DNA of 23,293 nt from positions 1-23,293 of the forward strand of contig JAJYAH010000018.1 in assembly GCA_021779635.1 (NCBI GenBank). The letters are read 5' to 3'. Position 1 is the stretch's first letter, and every line of letters begins with the position of its first letter. Of this stretch, positions 17,241 through 23,293 are shown one piece after another. The notes beneath the pieces are model-generated. The model was not told the DNA's origin. It made no database searches and saw only the letters and a list, made by a program, of their open reading frames with translations. The DNA comes from Pseudomonadota bacterium (GTDB lineage: Bacteria; Pseudomonadota; Alphaproteobacteria; Rhizobiales; Xanthobacteraceae). A program made the position numbers and the translations under genes.

Positions 17241-17587
17241 AGATAGACGGTGGCGCGTTCAACGATGCGGTGGGGCCATTTGCGACCTGCTCCAGCGTGG
17301 TTAACTCGCGTCCGCTCTCCCGTGTCTGCGAGACAGCGGCTCTGACTGCGAAACCACGCTTCAAGACCTCGGTCGATTCTACCGCGATGCCAACACAGGG
17401 ACTGTGTTGCGGGCGTCAAGGTTTAACCGAAAACTGGGTGGGAGGAGTGGAATGCCGTTGGCGATCGAAAATGCGGATCTCAGCGCACGGCAGGAGTCCC
17501 GCGCAAGCCGCCGAGCTGGATTTGATATGGATCAAGGTCAGTTCGCCCGGATCAGCCATCCTACATTTGTTCATGAGAAGTCGCGCC
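17241..17587. other. Intergenic region with promoter of the exported protein
   Basis: 347 bases after the hsp20 stop. The frame open from 17270 to 17587 has no ribosome site and no recognisable motifs, so I do not call a gene. The only clear element is the exact FNR/FixK box at 17522-17535 and the downstream promoter region. Confidence 0.5.
17522..17535. promoter_or_regulatory. Perfect palindromic FNR/FixK box for the exported protein
   Basis: TTGATATGGATCAA matches TTGAT-N4-ATCAA. TACATT at 17562-17567 is a plausible -10, and the predicted start is near 17570. The ribosome site GAGAAG (17575-17580) and ATG 17588 then follow directly. Confidence 0.75.
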
Positions 17588-18067
17588 ATGTCCGGGTCGA
17601 ACACGATACCGTCGAAGGGAAGGCAGGCTCTGATAAGCCTTGTGCGACGGATTCTTGCTGCTGCGGCCCTTTTCTTAGCTATTTTCCTAGCCGGGCCCGA
17701 AGCTCAGGCGTGCGATTCTCATCATTCTCGCGCTGCTGCTGGAAACTCGATAAGCCTTGCGCACAGGGCGAAATTGGCTCCTGCGGGGGTTGAGGTGTTC
17801 GCCGAGGTGATTTTGGCTGAAAAGTCGGTCAGCACCTCTCCCGTGCATGTGAGCGGTGTCGGACTTTTCTGTGAAAGCCCCTCCGAGGCAGACGGTTTCG
17901 GTTGTACCCCGGGCCAGTGCTGCCCTGCCTGTTCGTCAGCTATCAGCGCTCCGAATCAGAGCATTGCTTCTCCGGCCGGATCGGGTGACCACGTGTCATT
18001 TATTCCCGACCGGAACTCGTCGACCGAGCTCATCACGCTCTTTCGACCACCTCGAGCGCTTGCTTGA
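17588..18067 (+). CDS. Exported Cys-rich protein of unknown function
   Basis: A 159-residue protein that I do not recognise. Residues 20-41 form a signal peptide: RR, a hydrophobic stretch (ILAAAALFLAIFLAG) and AQA before C42, so export to the periplasm is likely. The mature part has a His pair near the start (CDSHHS) and a Cys cluster, GCTPGQCCPACS, in the middle, followed by a disordered Ser/Pro-rich stretch and the end FRPPRALA. Seven Cys in a short periplasmic protein suggest metal binding or disulfide bonding. ATG 17588 has GAGAAG seven bases upstream; ATG 17573 is in frame but would be almost leaderless. The exact FNR/FixK box at 17522 is close enough to define the start and implies low-oxygen expression. 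Confidence 0.65.
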   Translation: MSGSNTIPSKGRQALISLVRRILAAAALFLAIFLAGPEAQACDSHHSRAAAGNSISLAHRAKLAPAGVEVFAEVILAEKSVSTSPVHVSGVGLFCESPSEADGFGCTPGQCCPACSSAISAPNQSIASPAGSGDHVSFIPDRNSSTELITLFRPPRALA

Positions 18068-18351
18068 GACGATGCCGCGCTGCGCGGTGAATCCGTTCTA
18101 ATCCAGACAAGCCCTCGCGTTCCGTCAGTTGGGTCACGCTTATCCGGCATTGGCCAGTTGACGTTCTCCTTCGCCTGCGTCCAAGCGGGGAAGGCAACAG
18201 CGGCTTCACTGGATCGCTTGACGGACTTTCGTTGGCGCGCGTGGAGACTGTCGTCTCGCTAGCACATCGTCGCTTTGCGTCGGTGCTCGACCGCTCATCC
18301 ACGCAAGCATGGCCTAAACTCCAAACGGGAAGAGAATGTAGAGGTGCCACA
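18068..18351. other. Intergenic region before the Crp/Fnr gene
   Basis: 284 bases. I see no FNR/FixK box, hairpin or supported gene here. A frame open from 18232 joins the regulator gene but has no ribosome site. Confidence 0.4.
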
Positions 18352-19209
18352 ATGACCTATTCAACGAACGGTCCGAGGAAGAAAAAAGTCGATTGTAACA
18401 ATTGCCGGGCACGGATTGATGGGCTCTGCACAGGAGCATCGTCTAATACGTTGCTTGACATCGCCCGGTCAAGAATGGGCGACCGTGAGATCATGGCCGG
18501 TCAGGATCTCTTCACCTTGGGGGAGCCAAACGAGACAATCTACAATCTCGTCAGCGGATGGGTATTTCGCTATCAGCTCCTCGAGGATGGTCGCCGTCAG
18601 ATCCTCGATTTCGCGCTGCCGGGGGCGGTACTTGGATTCCACCCGATTGCACGATCTCTGACGACGTTCGGAGCGCAGACGCTTACGGATTGTGTGGTTT
18701 GCGCGATTCCCTATTCGGCTCTTGGCCCGCTGTCGAGGGAACATCCGGAACTCGGTTTGCGACTGGCATGGTTGATGTCGCGGGATCGCAGTCTGGCATA
18801 CGATCATCTAACAAACATCGGGCGGCGTTCGGCGCGCAAGCGTGTAGCCCACCTGCTCCTCGAGCTGTTTGTTCGTTACCGGGCTCAATGGCCCGGCTTT
18901 CGGATCGAGGAGATGCATCTTCCGCTGACGCAGGAGCACATCGGCGATGCTACGGGTCTAACCTCCGTTCACGTCAACCGGGTGCTGCGGGATTTGCGAA
19001 GGGATGGCGTCGTCGAATTCCATTACCGCCGCCTCCAAATTCTGGATCCCGACAAGCTCGTGAGCGAAGCAGAAATGGACCCGCAGCTCGCGCTCTCATG
19101 GCTTCGGCAAGCATCCCCAAAGGCAGAAGCTGGAAAGCGCCAGGACCCGCCGATCGCTCCGCCAAGCTGTTCAGATGTGGCAGAAAGCAGGAGGCGCGCT
19201 TACGCTTAA
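18352..19209 (+). CDS. Crp/Fnr-family regulator with FNR-type cysteine set
   Basis: A 285-residue regulator. The N-terminus has C15-x2-C18-x7-C26, and C117 (TLTDCVVCAIP) aligns with C122 of E. coli FNR, so all four ligands for an oxygen-labile [4Fe-4S] cluster appear present. The cyclic-nucleotide-binding fold (about 35-150) is followed by a helix-turn-helix (about 192-222: LTQEHIGDATGLTSVHVNRVLRDL). The recognition helix reads SVHVNR, where FNR and FixK have the V-E-x-x-S-R pattern. The Arg is kept but the Glu and Ser that read TTGA are not, so its DNA site may differ. ATG 18352 has GAGGTG five bases upstream. A Pro/Arg-rich 50-residue tail follows the domain. The P-type ATPase gene begins 98 bases after its stop and may be in the same transcript. 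Confidence 0.9.
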   Translation: MTYSTNGPRKKKVDCNNCRARIDGLCTGASSNTLLDIARSRMGDREIMAGQDLFTLGEPNETIYNLVSGWVFRYQLLEDGRRQILDFALPGAVLGFHPIARSLTTFGAQTLTDCVVCAIPYSALGPLSREHPELGLRLAWLMSRDRSLAYDHLTNIGRRSARKRVAHLLLELFVRYRAQWPGFRIEEMHLPLTQEHIGDATGLTSVHVNRVLRDLRRDGVVEFHYRRLQILDPDKLVSEAEMDPQLALSWLRQASPKAEAGKRQDPPIAPPSCSDVAESRRRAYA

Positions 19210-19307
19210 GGGGGCAGCGCCGTGATCGGCGCCGCCTACGAGCGGCTGCTTCTACCAGGGAGCGCATTCAACCGAAGGGCGAAAACTCTAAAGGCGCGGT
19301 CGAAAGC

Positions 19308-21659
19308 ATGGATCAGTCTGTCGAGCCCGAAAAGATACCTGTTGCCCCTGCGGGGTTGTCGAGCGCTGAAGCCGGCCGTCGTCTCGCAAATTACGGCCGT
19401 AACGAAATTCCCGAGCGGCATACGCATCCGCTTCTGGCTCTGCTGACAAGGTTCTGGGGGCCGATTCCCTGGATGCTCGAAGCAACGATCATCATCCAGG
19501 TGCTGCTCGACAGACGTAGCGAGGCGGTGATCGTCGGGGCACTTCTGGTGTTCAACGCCGCGATCAGTTTCGTCGAGGAGGGGCGAGCGAACAAGGCGCT
19601 GGCGCTGCTGCGCAGCCGCTTGACGACCCGTGCGCGGGTGCTCCGTGACGGCCGATGGCGCTCGGTGCCTGCGGCGGAACTGGTTCCCGGCGACGCCATC
19701 CATCTGAGGATGGGTGACCTTGCTCCGGCTGACATCAAAATTGCGGACGGTGACATCCTTCTCGACCAATCGGCGCTTACCGGGGAGTCCGTCCCAGTGG
19801 AGGCCGGTGCGGGAAAGCTCGCCTATGCCGCCAGCATTGTTCGGCGCGGCGAGGCCACGGGCGAAGTCGTAGCGACCGGCCTGCGCACTTACTTTGGCAA
19901 GACTGCAGAACTGGTGAGGACCGCAAAGTCAACCAGTCACCTGGAGACGACGGTGCTTTCCATCGTCAAGGTGCTGATGATGCTCGATGCCGTGCTGGTC
20001 GGCGTCCTGCTTCTGTACGCGGCATGGGCAGGGGTGCCCTTTGCGGACGTGGCTCCCTTCGCGCTTATTCTTCTCGTCGCCTCTGTTCCGGTCGCACTCC
20101 CGGCCACCTTCACTCTGGCGACTGCGCTCGGATCGACTGAACTGGCGCACCATGGCGTATTAGTCACGCGGCTGTCGGCGGTCGAAGAAGCGGCAGGGAT
20201 GGATGTCCTCTGCACAGACAAGACGGGCACCATTACCGAGAACCGCCTCGCGCTTGCCGCGGCTTCACCGCTGGTTCCGGTCTCGGAAGATCAGCTTCTG
20301 TACTGGGCCGCGCTTGCCTGCGATGCTGCAACGCAGGATCCGATCGATCTTGCAATTCTCGATGCGGCCTCCGCACGCAACCTCCTTGCCGAACTGCCGC
20401 AGCGGATCGAGTTCGTTCCATTCGATCCCGCAAAGCGCTTTTCGCTCGGGCATTATCAGGACCGGACGGGAGCGCTTTATGTCGTCAAGGGAGCGCCCCA
20501 GGCGGTGGCGGCACTCGTTGCCGACGCCCCGAACGTCGGAGCACTCGGCGCGCAACTAGCCGCCGCCGGAAACCGCGTTCTTGCTGTGGCTTCGGGCAGC
20601 GACCGGGATAATCTGCGTCTGGCCGGGCTCCTGGCGCTTGACGACCCGCCGCGCGCGGATTCCGGATCGCTGGTCAAAGGTCTTCAGGATCTCGGTATTC
20701 GCGTGGTGATGGTCACCGGCGATAACGTTGCGACGGCCTGCGCGATAGCGCAACGGGTCGGCATCGGCGACCGCGGCGCGACGGCCGAAGCGCTCGACCG
20801 GCTGGACGGCAGCCGGGCGCTTGATCACGACGTCTACGCGCGCGTGTTTCCCGAGCACAAGATCCAGCTCATTCGTCTCCTGCAGGCGGCCGGCCACGTC
20901 GTCGGCATGACCGGTGACGGCGTGAACGATGCACCCGCTTTGAAGCAAGCCGACGTTGGCATCGCAGTTGCCAGCGCAACCGACGTCGCGCGTGCCTCCG
21001 CCGGTGTCGTGCTCACAGCTCCTGGGCTGGTCGATGCTCTCTCGGCCGTGCAAATCAGCCGCCGCATCTACCAGCGTATGCTGACCTATACCATCAACAA
21101 GATCATGAAGACGCTGGAGATCGCTGTTTTCCTCAGCATCGGCGTCATTCTCACCGGAACCTTCGTCATAACGCCGCTGCTCATCGTTCTCTTGCTGTTC
21201 ACCAACGACTTCGTCACCATGTCAATTACGACGGATAACGTCTCGTATTCGCGGAAGCCTGATCGGTGGAATGTCAGGACGCTCATGCTCGTAGGTGCAG
21301 CCCTGGCCGCTCTCGTGCTCGTGCTTTCCTTTGCCGTATTCTTTACTGGTCGAAACGTGCTGCACCTGCCGCTGGCGCAGCTGCAAACCCTGGTCTTTGT
21401 CATGTTGGTCGCGACAGGGCAGGGTAACGTGTACCTTGTCCGCGAGCGCGGGCACTTCTGGCGGTCGCGACCGAGCGCATGGTTGGTTGGCAGCTCAATC
21501 GCTGACCTTGTCGCCGTGATCCTCCTGGCGAGGAAAGGCGTGCTCATGGCGCCGGTCAGTCCGGCATTGATCGGCGGGCTCTTGGCCGTAGTCGTTGCGT
21601 ATCTGATCGTCGTCGATCAACTGAAGGTACTGATTTTCCGCTATTTCAGGGTCCATTGA
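19308..21659 (+). CDS. P3A-type P-type ATPase (probable proton pump)
   Basis: A 783-residue P-type ATPase. TGES (158-161), the phosphorylated D304 in CTDKTGTITEN, KGAPQAV and GDGVNDAPAL (536-545) are present, with about ten membrane helices. There is no N-terminal metal-binding domain and no CPx motif in helix 4, which reads PVALPAT as in plasma-membrane proton-efflux ATPases (P3A). The protein is short of the C-terminal regulatory extension of fungal and plant pumps. Proton export is the likely function, keeping cytoplasmic pH or the membrane potential when respiration is limited. The frame is open far upstream, overlapping the regulator gene, but ATG 19308 (MDQSVEPE) is where family similarity begins; no strong ribosome site precedes it. 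Confidence 0.9.
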   Translation: MDQSVEPEKIPVAPAGLSSAEAGRRLANYGRNEIPERHTHPLLALLTRFWGPIPWMLEATIIIQVLLDRRSEAVIVGALLVFNAAISFVEEGRANKALALLRSRLTTRARVLRDGRWRSVPAAELVPGDAIHLRMGDLAPADIKIADGDILLDQSALTGESVPVEAGAGKLAYAASIVRRGEATGEVVATGLRTYFGKTAELVRTAKSTSHLETTVLSIVKVLMMLDAVLVGVLLLYAAWAGVPFADVAPFALILLVASVPVALPATFTLATALGSTELAHHGVLVTRLSAVEEAAGMDVLCTDKTGTITENRLALAAASPLVPVSEDQLLYWAALACDAATQDPIDLAILDAASARNLLAELPQRIEFVPFDPAKRFSLGHYQDRTGALYVVKGAPQAVAALVADAPNVGALGAQLAAAGNRVLAVASGSDRDNLRLAGLLALDDPPRADSGSLVKGLQDLGIRVVMVTGDNVATACAIAQRVGIGDRGATAEALDRLDGSRALDHDVYARVFPEHKIQLIRLLQAAGHVVGMTGDGVNDAPALKQADVGIAVASATDVARASAGVVLTAPGLVDALSAVQISRRIYQRMLTYTINKIMKTLEIAVFLSIGVILTGTFVITPLLIVLLLFTNDFVTMSITTDNVSYSRKPDRWNVRTLMLVGAALAALVLVLSFAVFFTGRNVLHLPLAQLQTLVFVMLVATGQGNVYLVRERGHFWRSRPSAWLVGSSIADLVAVILLARKGVLMAPVSPALIGGLLAVVVAYLIVVDQLKVLIFRYFRVH

Positions 21660-21716
21660 CGGCCCGGAAGGTAACGTGCACCGGTCCGCAATTGCTACCT
21701 TGGCCGCATCGTCTCT

Positions 21717-21730
21717 TTGACCTGAATCAA
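21717..21730. promoter_or_regulatory. Exact FNR/FixK box before the small-protein genes
   Basis: TTGACCTGAATCAA is an exact TTGA-N6-TCAA match. CATAGT at 21751-21756 is a good -10, predicting a start near 21765. That is inside the first small frame if its GTG 21748 is used. Confidence 0.65.
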
Positions 21731-21747
21731 TTCGTGAGCACAAGAAT

Positions 21748-21936
21748 GTGCATAGTTATGAGAAGCCTCTGTTTGAGTTGCGGCATGCGACCCAGGCCCT
21801 CGAGTCCTCTGAATTCTCCGCAGGGCTAACGGCGGCGCGGTTGTTCACCAATTTCACGTGTAAAGCGCGAGGAATTCACATCGACCCCTTGCATTTTCGG
21901 CGGCTGAGAGCGCAGCTATCCGAGGCCGACCAATGA
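21748..21936 (+). CDS. Small protein, 62 residues, unknown
   Basis: An open frame from GTG 21748 to TGA 21936. The sequence ALESSEFSAGLTAARLFTNF and RGIHIDPLHFRRLRAQL looks like a folded helical protein rather than a random frame. The start is uncertain: the promoter predicted from the box at 21717 would begin transcription after GTG 21748, and a TTG at 21778 (52 residues) is an alternative. Neither has a strong ribosome site. Function is unknown. The next small gene follows after 27 bases. Confidence 0.45.
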   Translation: MHSYEKPLFELRHATQALESSEFSAGLTAARLFTNFTCKARGIHIDPLHFRRLRAQLSEADQ

Positions 21937-21963
21937 CAGAACAACGAACAAGGGAGTGAACCC

Positions 21964-22155
21964 ATGGTAGAGTCGTTGGTCATGAAGGAGCGTGCTGACG
22001 TTCCCGTTGGAGAGCGTACATCGACCGAGTTGGTCGGGCTGGTGAAGAAGCTACGCTGGATTGGTATGGAGGAAGAAGCCGAACGAATTCAGATCGTGCT
22101 CCGTGGCATTGACTCAACCGCTACTCTACTAGCGGGTCCGTGGGAAACAGATTGA
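21964..22155 (+). CDS. Small protein, 63 residues, unknown
   Basis: ATG 21964 has AGGGAG upstream at a good distance. The protein has a charged N-terminus, then a predicted amphipathic helical segment (TSTELVGLVKKLRWIGMEEEAERIQIVL) and a short tail ending PWETD. It has no signal peptide, membrane helix or Cys. It probably shares the transcript from the box at 21717. I do not recognise the family; small soluble helical proteins of this kind are frequent among FixK targets in rhizobia. Confidence 0.65.
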   Translation: MVESLVMKERADVPVGERTSTELVGLVKKLRWIGMEEEAERIQIVLRGIDSTATLLAGPWETD

Positions 22156-22185
22156 CTACGCGCCTTCCAATATAAGTAGTCCATT

Positions 22186-22199
22186 TTGATCTAGATCAG
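22186..22199. promoter_or_regulatory. FNR/FixK-like box abutting the zinc-ribbon gene
   Basis: TTGATCTAGATCAG has one core change (TCAG). Its centre (22192.5) is only 20 bases before the ATG at 22213, so a -41.5 activator geometry would start transcription inside the gene. Confidence 0.45.
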
Positions 22200-22212
22200 A
22201 CCCAGGAAGGCT

Positions 22213-22404
22213 ATGAACGATAGCGATCGTAAGGACGGAATAAGAAATATTATTTTCACCTGTCCTCTAACCAGCCAGAATGTGCAGCACCGATTCGAAG
22301 CCACATCGGATCATGATTATGAATCGGTGACATGCCTCGCCTGCGCCGGAGTCCATTTCATCGATCTCAGAACCGGCAAGATGCTGAGGCGCGACAAAGA
22401 ATAG
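22213..22404 (+). CDS. Small putative zinc-ribbon protein
   Basis: A 63-residue protein whose ATG follows AGGAAGG. It has FTCPLTSQNVQ, then YESVTCLACAGVHF and TGKML. The spaced Cys (one, then C-x2-C, with a nearby His) resembles a single small zinc-binding ribbon. Proteins with this pattern are short, soluble and of unknown function. The context among two other tiny genes and a box suggests a stress or low-oxygen role, but this is inference. Confidence 0.65.
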   Translation: MNDSDRKDGIRNIIFTCPLTSQNVQHRFEATSDHDYESVTCLACAGVHFIDLRTGKMLRRDKE

Positions 22405-22734
22405 GCCGGCCGCCTCCGAGGCAGCCGTTTGCCGTGTCCCACTCACAACCGATCGGCCTGTGCGGATCCGCCGCCATCGCATCCCGCGCCCAGGTCCGCG
22501 ACGATCGCGATACGCCCCTCGTGGTGGGCACGGTATGGGCGGAAAAGTGCTTCTGCCCGACGTCACAAGCGAATTGCCTGTGACACAATGGCACGACGGG
22601 CAAGTCACGTCCAAGCGACGAAACGCCGTCAACGGTGATTTATGCTCGAAAAACAGCTAGTCCCGTCCGAACTCGGCTAGCCGCTTTTCATTTTCGGCGA
22701 GCCAATATCCCAATCTTGTGTTCAATTTATAAGT
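22405..22734. other. Gene-free region before the methyltransferase
   Basis: 330 bases. Several frames are open but none has a ribosome site or family motif. The interrupted palindrome GCCTC-C-GAGGC lies close after the zinc-ribbon stop and could form a short hairpin without a T run. I see no FNR/FixK box. Confidence 0.4.
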
Positions 22735-23293
22735 ATGCGCCGTCCTCGCTTTGTCGCCGAACACGCCCGGAATGCTCGCGGTCTCTTGGGCAGGTTGATT
22801 GCCTACGCGATGGCTCGCGAAACTTGGGATGCGAATCTGCGTGCCATAGATGCGCTCGAAATCGAGCAGGGCAACCGCGTCCTCGACGTCGGGTGCGGCC
22901 ACTCCTGGAACTCGCGGATCGCGCTTTGGCCGGAAAAGTCGTCGGCGTGGATTCCTCTGAACTGATGATCGAAATCGCGGCCCGGTGCAACCGGCCGCTC
23001 ATCGACACGGGTTGCGCCGAATTGGTCCTTGCGGCCGTGGAGTCGCTGCCCTTTCCCGACCATTCCTTCGACAAAGCGTTGTGCGTCCACGTGCTCTATT
23101 TTTGGAGAGACCTTGACGCAGCCTTGGGCGAGATTGCGCGCGTGTTGAAGCCAGGCGGCCAATTAGCATTGCTGTTCCGGACCAGGGCCGACCGCGCCGC
23201 TGTCGCGTCGTTTCCGCCTGAGATCTACAGCTTTCCGCCGCTCGCCGACGTGACGGCGGCTCTCGAACGAGCAGGCATGAGGATCCCACCTGG
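22735..23293 (+). pseudogene. SAM-dependent methyltransferase with a frameshift, 3' end outside the window
   Basis: The frame from ATG 22735 encodes the N-terminus of a type-11 methyltransferase up to its SAM motif RVLDVGCGH (about 22876-22902), and then stops at 22963 after unrelated residues. A second frame (starting at about 22905, phase 22923) continues the family at once: AGKVVGVDSSELM, ESLPFPDHSFDKALCVHVLYFW, EIARVLKPGGQLALLF, and is open to the window end. A single missing base near 22903 would join the two. Either the gene is inactivated or the read contains an error. Its start has no clear ribosome site. The substrate is unknown. Confidence 0.75.

Noticed and set aside
18558..19307. 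Upstream extension of the P-type ATPase frame overlapping the Crp/Fnr gene
   Set aside because: It is the alternate frame of the regulator gene, with no family similarity; the ATPase begins at 19308.

Overview
The window reads as chromosome of an alphaproteobacterium, most likely Bradyrhizobium, Rhodopseudomonas or a close relative. The reasons are high GC coding bias, a second FtsH whose ATPase/protease core resembles the Bradyrhizobium housekeeping protein as I remember it, and many TTGA-N6-TCAA (FNR/FixK-type) boxes in front of genes. I see no rRNA, tRNA, CRISPR array, insertion sequence or phage gene. Species and all family names rest on motif recognition, not on a search.

Layout. 1-543: 3' part of a diheme cytochrome c gene. 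566-2291 (minus): cyclopropane fatty acid synthase followed by a small membrane-anchored YHS protein. 2450-4861 (plus): thiolase, phasin-like protein, second YHS protein, DUF5676-type membrane protein. 4924-5994 (minus): ion-channel-like protein. 6284-9119 (plus): isoprenylcysteine-methyltransferase-like membrane protein, one-PDZ HtrA protease, EamA transporter. 9376-9720: NifX/NifB-like small protein. 9969-11924: FtsH with a long Pro/Ala linker. 12071-12655 (minus): YqaA/DedA-like membrane protein. 12949-16507: second, apparently mosaic FtsH and a UbiB-type kinase. 16695-17240: Hsp20. 17588-18067: exported Cys-rich protein. 18352-21659: Crp/Fnr regulator with FNR-like cysteines and a P3A-type (proton pump) P-type ATPase. 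21748-22404: three very small proteins. 22735 to the end: a methyltransferase gene with a frameshift.

The unifying feature is regulatory. I count twelve FNR/FixK-type boxes (four exact to TTGA-N6-TCAA, the rest with one change in the eight core bases). Most lie where an activator box centred about 41.5 bases before the transcription start would give a short leader ahead of a gene. The controlled genes are for protein quality control (two FtsH, HtrA, Hsp20), membrane maintenance (CFA synthase, UbiB, ICMT-like, YqaA-like), storage polymer metabolism (thiolase, phasin-like) and ion homeostasis (channel, proton ATPase). My reading is a low-oxygen stress and survival island, similar in content to the transmissible locus of stress tolerance of gammaproteobacteria and in logic to the mycobacterial DosR regulon, but wired to FNR/FixK control. 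The resident Crp/Fnr protein probably senses oxygen but has a recognition helix unlike that of FNR, so the reader of the boxes may be encoded elsewhere.
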